Shown: positions 9,950 through 19,354, counted from the first letter of the stretch. The stretch is 64,000 nucleotides of DNA from Roseivivax sp. GX 12232 (GCF_021272185.1 NZ_JAJSEC010000012.1:42275-106274), one strand, 5' to 3'. Notes: a model not told the origin generated them from the letters alone. Translations and numbers: made by a program.

Positions 9950-10819
9950 ATGGACTGGTCCAGCCTCCCTCCCCTCTCGGCGCTGCGAGCCTTCGCGGCC
10001 TATACCGAATGCGGGTCGGTCACCGAGGCCGGCCGGCGGCTGAACGTGAGCCACGCGGCGATCAGCCAGCAGATGCGCAACCTCGAGACCCACCTGGGGC
10101 TGAAGCTGCTCGACCGCAGCGGCCGCTCGCTGTCGCTGACCTACGAGGGCCACGAGCTGGCGAGCGCGCTCTCCGACGGCTTCGGCACCATCGCGGCGAC
10201 CATCGAGGCGCTGACCGGCGCCGATGCGGACCGGCCGCTGAACGTCACCACCTCGCCGACCTTCGCGGCGAACTGGCTGATGCCCCGGCTCGCGGGCTTC
10301 GCGGTGGAGCACCCGGAGATCGACGTGATGATCGCGCCGACGCCGCAGCTCGTGCCGCTGGAGCCCGGCGGCACCGACGTGGCGATCCGCTACGGCAGCG
10401 GCAGCTGGCCGGGGCTCGAATCGGTGGAGCTTCTGCGCTCGCCGATCCACGTGGTCGCGGCGCCCTCGCTCGTGGGCCACGGCGCGGTGCCACGGCTCTC
10501 GGAGCTGACGCGCTATCCCTGGCTGCAGGAGCTGGGCACCTCGGAGGCGACCGAATGGCTCGAGAGCCACGGCGTGCCGGGGGCGCGGATCAAGGGGCTC
10601 TACGTGCCCGGCAACCTGATGCTCGACGGGGCGCGGAACGGCCAGGGCATCGCGGTCTCGACCCGCGTCGCGGTCGAGGAGGACCTGCGCGCCGGGCGGC
10701 TGCGGCTCCTGTTCGAGGAGCGCCCCGACGCGGGCTACCACGTGGTGACCCTGCCCGGCACCAAGCGCCCGCCGCTCAAGGCCTTCCTGCGGTGGATCCT
10801 GAAGGAGGTGAAGCGCTGA
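9950..10819 (+). CDS. LysR-family transcriptional regulator (GcvA-like)
   Basis: Protein of 289 residues with an N-terminal winged helix-turn-helix (about 6-65; LSALRAFAAYTECGSVTEAG and NVSHAAISQQMRNLE) and a C-terminal periplasmic-binding-protein-like effector domain (about 92-285). The sequence style is that of the GcvA/AmpR branch. The ATG was chosen because regulators of this branch begin MDWSSLPPL. In the intergenic space, a CAC-TAA-GTG palindrome with flanking T/A (9924-9935) could be part of its operator. The expected targets are itself and the divergent small ORF pair; no coinducer can be predicted. Confidence 0.88.
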   Translation: MDWSSLPPLSALRAFAAYTECGSVTEAGRRLNVSHAAISQQMRNLETHLGLKLLDRSGRSLSLTYEGHELASALSDGFGTIAATIEALTGADADRPLNVTTSPTFAANWLMPRLAGFAVEHPEIDVMIAPTPQLVPLEPGGTDVAIRYGSGSWPGLESVELLRSPIHVVAAPSLVGHGAVPRLSELTRYPWLQELGTSEATEWLESHGVPGARIKGLYVPGNLMLDGARNGQGIAVSTRVAVEEDLRAGRLRLLFEERPDAGYHVVTLPGTKRPPLKAFLRWILKEVKR

Positions 10820-11027
10820 GGGGGCGCTGAAGCCGCTAACTGCGCTCACATCGTGGCGCATCGCACAGCGCGGCCCATGTGTCCCGCCCGCACAGCACCG
10901 GCCACGTGGCCGCGTGCCCCGCACGCAGGGGCCCTGCCCGCTACAGGGGCCGCTGTCGCCGCATGAAACGCAAGTCGCCTGGGCCACGCCCACTACGCAC
11001 ACCATCCTCACCGCACCCAACCCGCAC

Positions 11028-11064
11028 AAAAAAGGGCGCCGGGAGGAGGGAACTCCCGGCGCCC
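11028..11064 (-). terminator. Intrinsic terminator of the carboxypeptidase gene
   Basis: GGGCGCCGGGAG (11034-11045) pairs perfectly with CTCCCGGCGCCC (11053-11064). On the minus strand the stem is followed by TTTTTTGTGC. It lies about 30 bases after the stop codon of the gene at 11096. Confidence 0.88.
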
Positions 11065-11095
11065 ATGCCTTGCGGGGATCGCCCGTTCCGGCCCG

Positions 11096-12676
11096 TCAGC
11101 TCGGGCCGATGGTCGAGCAGCTCACCTCGCGCGCCTCGAGGCGCTGACAGGCCAGCTTTGCCGTATCCTGTGACATCCCCATGAAGTTGGCGTCATAGCC
11201 GTTGCCGCGGTTGATGACCTTGCGCAGCGAGCCGTTCAGCGTCGCCATTTCCTGCAGCGCGGTCTTCAGCAGCATGCGTTCCGCCGAGTAGCGGCTGGGG
11301 TATTTGCCGACGTTGATGCCCCAGTGGCGGCCGCCCGAGGTGGAGATGCGGCTGACCACCTCGCGTTCGGCGGGCACCGGCTCGCCGGCGGGGGCGGCGG
11401 CGACCTCAGCGGTCTCGGTGCCGCCCAGCGAGGCCAGGACGACTTCCTCGGGGCGCTTGCGCGGCGTGACGGACGCCTCGGGCGCACCTTCGCTGGCGGC
11501 GATCACCGCCTCGACGATGCTGTCGGTATCAAGCGCCGCGACCTGCGGCATCTCCTCGATCTCCTCGGGGGCGGGCGCGACGTCGCTCTCGGCGGCGGCG
11601 GCCAGCGCGAGCGCCTGGGCCTGCGCCTCCTTCACCACCGCCTCGATGTCGGCGCCGACCTCGGCCACGAGCAGCGGCGCGGGCTCGGAGCCCGGGCGCG
11701 TCTGCGGCCGGAGCGAGCGCGTCACCGCACCCGCCGCCACGCGGATCGACTTGGCCCGGAGCCCCGGCGCCGGGTCGCTGGTCTTGGCGATCATCACGTC
11801 GCCCGCCTTGCCCATGTAGGGCGGACGGTTCGGCGCGTTGAAGGCCACCCGCGACGGCGCCTTGTTGAACCCGAGGGTCAGGAGCTTCTCGACCTGCGCG
11901 TTGCGCGTCGCGGTCGACCGCCCGCCGAAGACCGTGGCGATCACCCGCTCGCCGCCGCGCTCGGCGGAAGCGACAAGGTTGAAGCCCGCCGCGCGGGTGT
12001 AGCCGGTCTTGATGCCGTCGGCGCCCGAGTAGCTTTGCAGCAGCCGCCGGTTGGTATGCGAGACCTTCCGCATGCCCGCATCCGCGGTGATCCGGCTGAA
12101 GAGGTTGTAATACTCCGGGTAGTCATAGAGCACGTGCCGCCCGAGGATCGACATGTCCCGCGCGGTCGAGAGGTGCCCGCTTTCGGTCAGCCCGTGGGCG
12201 TTCTTGAAGTTGGTGCGGGTCATGCCCATCGCCTTGGCGGTGCGGTTCATCCGCCGCGCAAAGGCCGCCTCGGTGCCCTCGATGGCCTCACCGATGGCGG
12301 TGGCGGCGTCATTGGCCGATTTCACCGCCGCCGCGCGCACCAGGTAGCGCAGCTTGATCTTCTGGCCCGAGCGCAGCCCCAGCTTGGAGGGCGGTTCGGC
12401 CGCCGCGTTGCGGGTGATGGTGACCAGCGTGTCCATCGACAGCTCGCCGTTCTCCACCGCCTCGAAGGCGATGTAGAGCGTCATCATCTTGGTCAGCGAC
12501 GCGGGGTGGAGTTGGGTGTCGGCATTCTCGGAATAATAAACTTCTCCCGTCCGGGCATCCATGACCATGCCCGCGTAGGGGGCAGCCATGGCGCTGAGCG
12601 GAAGCACCACCAAGAACCAGAATGCGGTGAAAAAATACAGGCCGGGATGGCCCGCCTGCTTGCGCGGTCCCTTCAC
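11096..12676 (-). CDS. D-alanyl-D-alanine carboxypeptidase with C-terminal SPOR domain
   Basis: A PBP5-type S11 peptidase trimming peptidoglycan stem peptides in the periplasm. It has a signal peptide (about 1-32), then the SxxK motif (S60-LT-K63), S120-A-N122 and K223-T-G225. A long Ala/Glu-rich linker follows, then a SPOR-like domain at the end (about 448-526, GGRHWGINVGKYPSRYSAER), which would bind denuded glycan at the division site. The GTG start at 12676 (VKGPRKQ) places a normal signal peptide at the N-terminus. An ATG at 12802 is in frame but would add AT-rich leader-like sequence. The start is therefore uncertain; the identity is firm. Confidence 0.88.
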   Translation of the reverse strand: MKGPRKQAGHPGLYFFTAFWFLVVLPLSAMAAPYAGMVMDARTGEVYYSENADTQLHPASLTKMMTLYIAFEAVENGELSMDTLVTITRNAAAEPPSKLGLRSGQKIKLRYLVRAAAVKSANDAATAIGEAIEGTEAAFARRMNRTAKAMGMTRTNFKNAHGLTESGHLSTARDMSILGRHVLYDYPEYYNLFSRITADAGMRKVSHTNRRLLQSYSGADGIKTGYTRAAGFNLVASAERGGERVIATVFGGRSTATRNAQVEKLLTLGFNKAPSRVAFNAPNRPPYMGKAGDVMIAKTSDPAPGLRAKSIRVAAGAVTRSLRPQTRPGSEPAPLLVAEVGADIEAVVKEAQAQALALAAAAESDVAPAPEEIEEMPQVAALDTDSIVEAVIAASEGAPEASVTPRKRPEEVVLASLGGTETAEVAAAPAGEPVPAEREVVSRISTSGGRHWGINVGKYPSRYSAERMLLKTALQEMATLNGSLRKVINRGNGYDANFMGMSQDTAKLACQRLEAREVSCSTIGPS

Positions 12677-12993
12677 TGTCCTTGCCTTTTCTGCCTCTGA
12701 GCTCCCCGGTTTTCCGGGTGAGCGAATTATTGTTTTGCACGCCTTTATTACGGCAAAGGCTACCACACGAAAGCCGTCCGGCAAAGGCTTCAAAAGAGAC
12801 ATTTTTCCCGCCTTGGCCCGCCTATGGCGCGCAAGATCTGGGCGGGGGAGGCGGGCCGCATACAACCCGCTGGGAATGTGGCGGAAACATGGCGGGATCG
12901 TGGCGCTGCCGGGGCGGCCTGAACCCGCCCTGAAACCGCCCCGGAGCCGGCCCCGGAAGCGCCCTCGAAACCGCCCCCGAAAGGCGCCCCGGA
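12677..12993. other. Intergenic region with direct repeats upstream of the carboxypeptidase
   Basis: The part next to the carboxypeptidase start is AT-richer than its surroundings. It holds an 11-base direct repeat, CGGCAAAGGCT, at 12751-12761 and 12779-12789 (28 bases apart), a likely pair of regulator sites. On the minus strand a TTTGCC-17-AACAAT combination is a possible weak promoter. The rest, near 12919-12990, is a C-rich stretch repeating the word ACCGCC/GAAACCGCC with no gene that I can support. Confidence 0.45.
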
Positions 12994-13689
12994 TCAGCCG
13001 ATCTCGGCCACCAGATCGGGCAACGCGCCGAGGTCCGCGATCTCGCGGAAGCGCGGGTCCTCGGGGGCCTCGGCATGCTCGAAGTCCCAGGCGTGTTCAT
13101 GCGGCACGAAGACCCCCCAGCTGCCCGCCTCGATCGCGGGCACCACGTCGGATTTCATCGAATTGCCGATCATCATGGCACCCTCGGGCCCGCCCGGCGC
13201 CGTGGCGAAGATCCGGGCGTAGACCGGCGGGGTCTTGTCCGAGACCACCTCGACCGCGTCGAACATCTCGCCCAGGCCCGACTGGGCCAGCTTGCGCTCC
13301 TGGTGCAGAAGGTCGCCCTTGGTGACCAACATCAGGTGATGGCTCTCGGCGAGGGCCGCGACGGTCTCCTCGGCGTGGGGCAGAAGCTCGATCGGATGGT
13401 CGAGCATGTCGCGCCCGGCCTCGACCAGCTCGCGGATGACCCGGCCGGGCACCCGGTGGTCGGTCACGTCGAGCGCGGTCTCGATCATCGACAGGGTGAA
13501 GCCCTTCACCCCGAATCCGTAGCGCCCGAGGTTGCGCCGCTCGGCCGCCATGAGCCGCGCGTCGAGGTCCTCGGGGCCCGCGTAATCGCCCAGAAGCTCC
13601 GCAAAGCGCGCCTGGGTGAGCTTGAAGAAGCGTTCGTTGTGCCAAAGCGTATCGTCGGCATCGAAGGCCAGCGTCCGAAGTTTTCGCAT
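12994..13689 (-). CDS. HAD-superfamily phosphatase
   Basis: This 231-residue HAD hydrolase has motif I FDADDTLW, with the two Asp of the nucleophile/acid pair near residues 9-11. Motif II is VTKGD, motif III includes the Lys of SDKTP, and motif IV is GNSMKSDV. An alpha-helical cap lies between motifs I and II. The ATG opening MRKLRTLAFDADD was chosen since the nucleophile must lie near the N-terminus; an in-frame GTG two codons upstream is equally possible. It is divergent from clpS. The substrate is unknown; small phosphorylated metabolites are usual. Confidence 0.85.
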   Translation of the reverse strand: MRKLRTLAFDADDTLWHNERFFKLTQARFAELLGDYAGPEDLDARLMAAERRNLGRYGFGVKGFTLSMIETALDVTDHRVPGRVIRELVEAGRDMLDHPIELLPHAEETVAALAESHHLMLVTKGDLLHQERKLAQSGLGEMFDAVEVVSDKTPPVYARIFATAPGGPEGAMMIGNSMKSDVVPAIEAGSWGVFVPHEHAWDFEHAEAPEDPRFREIADLGALPDLVAEIG

Positions 13690-13787
13690 TTTCACGGGAT
13701 TCCCGTCCGGTGAGGGACTTTTTTTAAGCGCGTCCTGGGTTATATATTCGCGACACAAACCGAGCAAACAGACAGCACCCCGGCTTG

Positions 13788-14147
13788 ATGACCGAATTCT
13801 CCAAAAGCGTGACGCCGATGGCCCAATCCGCACGACCGCCCAAGGGCGGCGAGGGCGATACCGGCGTGGTGGTCGACACCAAGACCACGACCAAGCGGCC
13901 GCCGCTCTACAAGGTGCTGCTTCTCAACGACGACTACACCCCGATGGAATTCGTGGTGCATGTGCTCGAACGGTTCTTCGGCATGAACCATGCCCAGGCC
14001 TTCGAGATCATGCTGACCGTCCACAAGAAGGGCGTCGCCGTGGTCGGCGTCTTCAGCCACGAGATCGCCGAGACCAAGGTCGGCCAGGTGATGGATTTCG
14101 CCCGCCGCCACCAGCACCCGCTGCAATGCACCATGGAGAAGGAATGA
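13788..14147 (+). CDS. clpS: ATP-dependent Clp protease adaptor ClpS
   Basis: About 119 residues. The C-terminal 80 are the ClpS fold that docks on ClpA and presents N-end-rule substrates: [20 protein letters not shown], the helix with HKKG, and FSHEIAETK. Asn and Asp of LLNDDYTPM form the binding pocket for destabilising N-terminal residues. The N-terminal extension (about 1-40) is disordered. ATG at 13788 is preceded by an in-frame TTG, and another ATG lies at 13818; none has a clear ribosome binding site, so the start is uncertain. clpA is not adjacent. AT-rich TATATATT at 13743-13750 may be promoter. Confidence 0.93.
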   Translation: MTEFSKSVTPMAQSARPPKGGEGDTGVVVDTKTTTKRPPLYKVLLLNDDYTPMEFVVHVLERFFGMNHAQAFEIMLTVHKKGVAVVGVFSHEIAETKVGQVMDFARRHQHPLQCTMEKE

Positions 14148-14174
14148 GCGGCCCCGCCCGCTCGTGATGTCCCG

Positions 14175-15167
14175 ATGGCCGCTTCCCGCCTGTCCCACGC
14201 CCTCACCTCGGGCGCGCTGAGCCTGCCCGACGCGGGCGTCATCGCGCTGTTCAACGCAAAAGGCGACAGCGACCTTGCCGCCCTGCCCGAGGGGCGGCTG
14301 GTGGCGATCGAACGCCACTACCCCGAGGTCGCCGCCCTGCGCGCCCGCGGCATCGCCACCGCGCCCGCCCCCGAGGGTCCGATTGCCGCGGCGCTGGTCT
14401 TCCTGCCCCGCGCCCGGGCCGAGGCAGAAGCGCTTCTGGCCGAGGCGCTGGCCGCCACGGACGGCCCGGTGATCGTCGACGGGCAGAAGACAGACGGCAT
14501 CGACACCATGCTGAAGGCGGTGAAGGCCCGCGCCGAGGTGCGCGGCGTCACCGCCAAGGCGCATGGCAAGTGTTTCGAGATCGCCCCCGGCACCGATCTG
14601 TCGGATTGGCGGGCGGGCGCGCCCGCGCCCAATGCCGACGGCTTCCTGACCCTGCCCGGCGTCTTCTCGGCCGATGGCATCGACCCGGCCTCGCGGCTTC
14701 TGGCCGCGCATCTCCCCGAGACGCTGACCGGCCGGGCCGCCGATCTGGGCGCCGGCTGGGGCTATCTGTCCTCGGAACTGGCGCGCCGCGAAGGCCTGAC
14801 CGAGCTGCACCTGGTCGAGGCGGATGCCCATGCGCTCGACTGCGCGCGCGCCAACCTCGATGACCCGCGGGCGCGCTTTCACTGGGCCGACGCCCGCGAC
14901 TGGCGCGATGACGCGCCCTTCGACCTGGTGGTCTGCAACCCGCCCTTCCACAGCGGCCGCGCCGCCGACCCCGCGCTTGGCCGCGCCTTCATCGCCGCGG
15001 CGGCGCGGCTTCTGGCGCCCTCGGGGCGGCTTTACCTCGTGGCCAACCGGCAATTGCCCTATGAGACCACGCTCGAGCAGTATTTCGCCCGCGTCGAGAG
15101 CCTGGGCGGCGACGCCCGCTTCAAGCTCTTCGTGGCGCAACGTCCGACTCGCAGGCCGCGCGCTTAG
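14175..15167 (+). CDS. RsmC-like class I methyltransferase
   Basis: Protein of 330 residues with an N-terminal degenerate methylase half (about 1-155) and a C-terminal SAM-binding half. The latter has the GxGxG-like AADLGAGWGYLS and the catalytic NPPFHSG motif (an N-P-P-F/Y motif for N-methylation of nucleobases). This bipartite layout is that of RsmC, which makes m2G1207 in 16S rRNA after 30S assembly, so the same role is likely but not proven. It follows clpS by 27 bases and may be cotranscribed. Confidence 0.82.
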   Translation: MAASRLSHALTSGALSLPDAGVIALFNAKGDSDLAALPEGRLVAIERHYPEVAALRARGIATAPAPEGPIAAALVFLPRARAEAEALLAEALAATDGPVIVDGQKTDGIDTMLKAVKARAEVRGVTAKAHGKCFEIAPGTDLSDWRAGAPAPNADGFLTLPGVFSADGIDPASRLLAAHLPETLTGRAADLGAGWGYLSSELARREGLTELHLVEADAHALDCARANLDDPRARFHWADARDWRDDAPFDLVVCNPPFHSGRAADPALGRAFIAAAARLLAPSGRLYLVANRQLPYETTLEQYFARVESLGGDARFKLFVAQRPTRRPRA

Positions 15168-15205
15168 CCACTAGACCGCCCGCGGAGCTGAAAAGGAGAC
15201 CGCAG

Positions 15206-16006
15206 ATGGGGTTCTCGATCGAAGGCAAGACCGCCATCGTCACCGGCGCGGCCAACGGCATCGGGCTGGCCATCGCCCGGCATTTCGCCGCCAAGGGCGC
15301 CAACGTGATGTTCGCCGACCTCGACGAGGGGCGGCTCGCCAAGGAAGTGGGCCCCCGCGACGAGAACGAGAACATGCGTTATTTCGTCGGCGACCTGCGC
15401 GAGAAACTGACCCTGGCGAACCTGCTGTCGGCGACGCTCGACGCCTTCGACCGGGTCGACATCCTGGTCAACGGCAGCCGGCAGATGATCGAGACCGATC
15501 CCTTCTCGATGGAGGACGACAGCGTCGAGGTCATGCTGCAGCAGAACCTGATGACCGCGATGCGGCTGTCGCAGCTGGTCGCCCGGCGGATGATCAAGCA
15601 GGGCGAAAGCCAGGAGGACGGGCAGATCGGCGCGATCGTGAACCTCTCGTCCATCGCGGCGCGGCGCACCCATCCGCAACTCATGGGCTATTCGCTGGCC
15701 TGCGCGGCGCTCGACCAGATGACCCGGTCGATGGCGGTGGCCTATGCGCCCGAGCGGATCCGGGTGAACGCGCTGGCCTTCGGCTCGGTGATGTCCTCGA
15801 GCCTGAAGTCTACCCTGAAAGAGCACCGCGAGTATCGCGGCGACATCGAGGAGCACACGCCGCTCGGCCGGATCGCCGCGCCGGAGGAACTGGCCGAGGC
15901 GGTGCAGTTCCTCTGCTCGGACAGCGCGCGCTTCCTCACGGGCCAGATCATGACGATCGACGGCGGGCGCACGCTGCTCGACCCGGTGAACGCGCCCGCG
16001 CACTGA
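15206..16006 (+). CDS. SDR-family protein lacking the catalytic lysine
   Basis: Rossmann-fold short-chain dehydrogenase homologue of 266 residues. The nucleotide-binding TGAANGIG is intact near residue 14. The usual NNAG is replaced by VNGS. The active-site Tyr is present in MGYSLACAAL but the residue four positions later is Cys instead of Lys. The conserved catalytic pair Y-x3-K is therefore broken, so activity as an oxidoreductase is doubtful. The C-terminal SDR segment with GQIMTIDGGRTLL remains. It lies 142 bases upstream of hemF in the same direction. Possibly a binding or regulatory pseudoenzyme. Confidence 0.85.
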   Translation: MGFSIEGKTAIVTGAANGIGLAIARHFAAKGANVMFADLDEGRLAKEVGPRDENENMRYFVGDLREKLTLANLLSATLDAFDRVDILVNGSRQMIETDPFSMEDDSVEVMLQQNLMTAMRLSQLVARRMIKQGESQEDGQIGAIVNLSSIAARRTHPQLMGYSLACAALDQMTRSMAVAYAPERIRVNALAFGSVMSSSLKSTLKEHREYRGDIEEHTPLGRIAAPEELAEAVQFLCSDSARFLTGQIMTIDGGRTLLDPVNAPAH

Positions 16007-16148
16007 GGCGGCGGCGGAGCGCCCTCGCCGCGCGACCTGCCTGTAACGTCGCTTGCGAACCCACGGCCCTGCCCGCGCCCAGGCGGAAGGCGCTTGCCCC
16101 GCCCCGCGCCCCTTGGCAAGACGGGCGGAGCGACAGAGGGAGACCCAA

Positions 16149-17042
16149 GTGACCGACGAGCTTCTGGACGAGCGCAAGCGCGCCGCGACCTGGTTCCGCA
16201 CCCTCCGCGACGAGATCGTCGCCGCCTTCGAGGCGCTCGAAGCCTCGCATGACAGCGGCCCCTTCGCCGAGAGCGCCCCCGGCGCCTTCGAGGTGACCGA
16301 GACCAAGCGCCGCTCTGACGACGGCTCCGACGCCGGCGGCGGGCTGATGAGCGTGATGCGCGGCGGCCGGGTCTTCGAGAAGGTCGGGGTCAATGTCTCC
16401 GAGGTCTACGGCACGCTCGGCGAACGCGCCCAGGCCGCCATGGCCGCGCGCAAGGGCATCCCCGGCATGACCGAGGACCCGCGCTTCTGGGCCTCGGGCA
16501 TCAGCCTCGTCGCCCATATGCAGAACCCCCACGCCCCGGCGGTGCATATGAACACCCGGATGTTCTGGACCCCGCATGCCTGGTGGTTCGGCGGCGGCTC
16601 GGACCTGAACCCTTGCATCGAATACGCCGAGGATACCGCGCATTTCCACGCCCAGCAGAAGGCGCATCTCGACCCGCATGGCGAGGCGCATTACCCGCGC
16701 CTCAAGGACTGGGCGGACGAATATTTCTACATCCCGCACCGGCATCGTGCGCGCGGCGTCGGCGGCATATTCATGGACGACCATTCGACCGGCGACTGGG
16801 AGGCGGATTTCGCCCTGACCCAGGACATCGGCCGGGCCTTCCTGCCCGCCTATCTGCCGCTGGTGGAAAAGCGCCGGGTGCAGCCCTTCACCGAGGCCGA
16901 CAAGGACGCCCAGCTCGTCCATCGCGGGCTCTATGCAGAATACAACCTGGTCTACGATCGGGGCACAAAGTTCGGGCTGGAGACCGGCCATGACGCCAAC
17001 GCGGTGCTGATGTCGCTGCCGCCGCTTGCGAAGTGGCACTGA
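16149..17042 (+). CDS. hemF: Oxygen-dependent coproporphyrinogen III oxidase
   Basis: Enzyme of 297 residues that decarboxylates two propionates of coproporphyrinogen III to vinyls in haem synthesis, using O2. Family blocks are clear: GGGLMSVMRGGRVFEKVGVN, HMNTRMF, WWFGGGSDLNP, KDWADEYFYIPHR and GLYAEYNLVYDRGTKFGLETG. The GTG start at 16149 follows GAGGGAGACCC; the open frame upstream has arginine-rich shadow sequence. It is cytosolic and usually dimeric. In this lineage an anaerobic HemN is generally found elsewhere. Confidence 0.96.
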   Translation: MTDELLDERKRAATWFRTLRDEIVAAFEALEASHDSGPFAESAPGAFEVTETKRRSDDGSDAGGGLMSVMRGGRVFEKVGVNVSEVYGTLGERAQAAMAARKGIPGMTEDPRFWASGISLVAHMQNPHAPAVHMNTRMFWTPHAWWFGGGSDLNPCIEYAEDTAHFHAQQKAHLDPHGEAHYPRLKDWADEYFYIPHRHRARGVGGIFMDDHSTGDWEADFALTQDIGRAFLPAYLPLVEKRRVQPFTEADKDAQLVHRGLYAEYNLVYDRGTKFGLETGHDANAVLMSLPPLAKWH

Positions 17043-17157
17043 GGGTGGGGGTTTGGGGCTTTGCCCTGCGCCCGACGCAAAGGCGCGCTAAACAGTAAGC
17101 TTTTTCGGGCGCCGGGGCTTGGGCGCTAGGGCTCGATCCCGAGCCGCGCCCCGCGCC

Positions 17158-17745
17158 CTAAGCCGTCACCTCGCGCCACTCCCCCGAGCCCAGCCCGTCG
17201 AGCGTCCATTCGCCCACCCGCCAGCGCACCAGCCGCAGGCAGGGCAGCCCCACCGCCGCGCACATGCGCCGAACCTGGCGGTTGCGACCCTCGGTCAGGG
17301 TGATCTCGATCCAGTGGTCGGGCACCGACTTGCGGTAGCGCACCGGCGGGTCGCGCGGCCAGAGATCGGGCGGCGCGATCAGCCGCGCGCCCGCGGGCCG
17401 GGTCGGCCCGTCCTTCAGCGTCACGCCGCCCCTAAGCCGCGCAAGCGCGTCTTCGTCCGGGGCGCCCTCGACCTGTGCGAGATAGACCTTCTCGCGCTTG
17501 TATTTCGGGCTGGCGATGCGCGCCTGAAGCTGGCCATCATTGGTCAGCACCAAGAGCCCTTCGCTGTCGCGATCCAGCCGGCCTGCGGGGTAAACCCCTG
17601 GCACGTCGATGAAATCCGAAAGCGTCGCGCGGCCGGAACCTTCGGTGCCCTTGTCGGTGAACTGCGACAGGCACCCGAAGGGCTTGTTGAAGATCAGCAC
17701 CCGTCGGCGCTCGGGGCGCGGGCGGGATTTGCGCGGCGGCCTCAT
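17158..17745 (-). CDS. 23S rRNA pseudouridine synthase (RluE/RsuA type)
   Basis: This 195-residue pseudouridine synthase has no S4 domain. It starts with a basic leader, then ILFNKPFG-like [18 protein letters not shown]. Catalytic Asp58 is in [17 protein letters not shown], and the late motif [12 protein letters not shown] is present. This short architecture is that of RluE, which modifies U2457 in 23S rRNA. Its ATG overlaps the stop of the deaminase gene (17742-17745), so the two are translationally coupled. The site specificity is inferred from family resemblance. Confidence 0.85.
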   Translation of the reverse strand: MRPPRKSRPRPERRRVLIFNKPFGCLSQFTDKGTEGSGRATLSDFIDVPGVYPAGRLDRDSEGLLVLTNDGQLQARIASPKYKREKVYLAQVEGAPDEDALARLRGGVTLKDGPTRPAGARLIAPPDLWPRDPPVRYRKSVPDHWIEITLTEGRNRQVRRMCAAVGLPCLRLVRWRVGEWTLDGLGSGEWREVTA

Positions 17746-18197
17746 GGTTCGCGCCGCCCGGCGAAGAAGTCGCGCAGCAGCGCCTCGGCCTCGGAGGCGG
17801 CGATGCCGTCGTAGACCTCGGGGCGATGGTGGCACTGGGGATGCGAGAAGACCCGCGCGCCATGGGCGGTGCCGCCGCTCTTCGGGTCGGCGGCGCCGTA
17901 ATAAAGCCGCGCCACCCGCATATGCGCGATGGCCCCGGCGCACATCGCGCAGGGCTCCAGGGTCACGTAGAGATCGCAGCCCGAGAGCCGCTCGGCGCCG
18001 AGCGCCCGCGCGCCTTCGCGCAGGACCAGCATCTCGGCATGGGCGGTGGCATCGGCCAGCTCGCGGGTGCGGTTGCCGTCGCGGGCCAGCACCCGGCCCT
18101 CGGGATCGACCAGCACGGCGCCCACCGGCACCTCGCCCCGGGCCTCTGCCGCGCGCGCCTCGTCCAGCGCCGTCTGCATGTGACTGCGAAAGCTCAT
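17742..18197 (-). CDS. tadA: tRNA-specific adenosine deaminase (TadA-type)
   Basis: The 151-residue zinc deaminase has H53-A-E55, where His binds zinc and Glu is the proton shuttle, and P82-C83-x2-C86 supplying the two cysteine ligands. Length and the C-terminal NHRPxx-like [10 protein letters not shown] region ([14 protein letters not shown]) fit TadA, which converts A34 to inosine in tRNA-Arg(ACG). A tRNA-Arg with exactly that anticodon lies at 30365-30441. The family also holds guanine deaminases, but the sequence fits TadA better. It is divergent from the next synthase gene. Confidence 0.88.
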   Translation of the reverse strand: MSFRSHMQTALDEARAAEARGEVPVGAVLVDPEGRVLARDGNRTRELADATAHAEMLVLREGARALGAERLSGCDLYVTLEPCAMCAGAIAHMRVARLYYGAADPKSGGTAHGARVFSHPQCHHRPEVYDGIAASEAEALLRDFFAGRREP

Positions 18198-18261
18198 GTC
18201 CCGTCCCTAGCGCGGCTTGCGGGCAATGGACAGGCCGGGCGCGCGGGTCTAAGTCGGGCGC

Positions 18262-19065
18262 ATGACACAGACGCCCCCCGGAGACCGGATCGCCAAGGTG
18301 CTCGCCCGCGCCGGCGTGGCCTCGCGCCGCGAGGCCGAGAAGATGATCGCCGCCGGCCGCATCGCGGTGAACGGCAAGGTCATCGAACGCGCCGCGCTGA
18401 ACGTGACCGGCGCCGACAAGATCACCGTCGACGGCCGCCCGCTCGAGGCGCCCGAACCGCCGCGGCTCTGGCTCTATCACAAGCCGCCGGGGCTGGTGAC
18501 GACCACCAAGGACGAACAGGGCCGTCCGACGATCTTCGACGAGCTGCCCGAGGACCTGCCGCGGGTGATGACCGTCGGCCGGCTCGACCTCAATTCCGAA
18601 GGGCTGTTGCTCCTGACCAACGACGGCGGCATCAAGCGGCGTCTCGAACTGCCCTCGACCGGCTGGCTGCGGCGCTACCGGGTGCGGCTCAAGGGCCGCC
18701 CGAGCGACGCCACCTTCCAGCCGCTGCGCGACGGGCTCGAGGTCGAGGGCACGCGCTTCCAGCCGATGATCGTCACGCTCGACCGCCAGCAGGGCGCCAA
18801 CGCCTGGGCGACCGTCGGCCTGCGCGAGGGCAAGAACCGCGAGATCCGCCGCGCCATGACCGACATCGGGCTGAGCGTGAACCGGCTGATCCGCATCTCC
18901 TACGGGCCGTTCCAGCTGGGCAACCTCAAGGCCGGAGAGGTCGAGGAGGTGCGCCCGCGGGTCCTGCGCGACCAGCTGGGCCTGAGCCCGGAAGAGCAGG
19001 AGAAGGCCCAGCGCGGCCGCCCGACCCGCGCCACCCGCAACAAGCGGCGGAAACCCGCCCGCTGA
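18262..19065 (+). CDS. rluB: 23S rRNA pseudouridine synthase (RluB type)
   Basis: Protein of 267 residues with an N-terminal S4 RNA-binding domain (about 8-55, [20 protein letters not shown]) and a RsuA/RluB catalytic domain with Asp109 in [18 protein letters not shown]. The motif [13 protein letters not shown] and a Lys/Arg-rich tail follow. It fits RluB, which modifies U2605 in 23S rRNA. Divergent from tadA with 64 bases between. Confidence 0.88.
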   Translation: MTQTPPGDRIAKVLARAGVASRREAEKMIAAGRIAVNGKVIERAALNVTGADKITVDGRPLEAPEPPRLWLYHKPPGLVTTTKDEQGRPTIFDELPEDLPRVMTVGRLDLNSEGLLLLTNDGGIKRRLELPSTGWLRRYRVRLKGRPSDATFQPLRDGLEVEGTRFQPMIVTLDRQQGANAWATVGLREGKNREIRRAMTDIGLSVNRLIRISYGPFQLGNLKAGEVEEVRPRVLRDQLGLSPEEQEKAQRGRPTRATRNKRRKPAR

Positions 19066-19148
19066 CCGGCGCGAAAACAGGCCCAAGGGTCGCGACATTT
19101 CCCGCCTGATGCCGCGATTTTGCCCCGATTCGGCGCGAGGTTCGGAAC

Positions 19149-19346
19149 ATGCTGTTCACGATCCTCGCCACCGCCCTTCTCGGCTTCTCCTGCTACTACG
19201 TGGTGCGCCATGCCACGCTGGTCAGCTCGGATGTAGCCGCGACCCTCCGGGCCCTCCTCTCCAACCTCCTCGCCCCCGAGCAGGCGGCGTCGCGGATCGC
19301 CCTCGCGGTGCTGACCGCGCTGATGCTCGGACTGACCTTCCTGTGA
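19149..19346 (+). CDS. Small two-helix membrane protein, unknown function
   Basis: A 65-residue protein with two hydrophobic segments, about 2-20 ([18 protein letters not shown]) and 48-65 ([18 protein letters not shown]), joined by a short loop. GAGG lies about ten bases before the ATG. The stop codon nearly touches the XpaC-like gene, whose possible GTG start overlaps it (GTGA). Its position as first gene of the TelA cluster suggests a membrane partner of the complex. No domain is recognised. Confidence 0.75.
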   Translation: MLFTILATALLGFSCYYVVRHATLVSSDVAATLRALLSNLLAPEQAASRIALAVLTALMLGLTFL

Positions 19347-19354
19347 GCGCCCCC

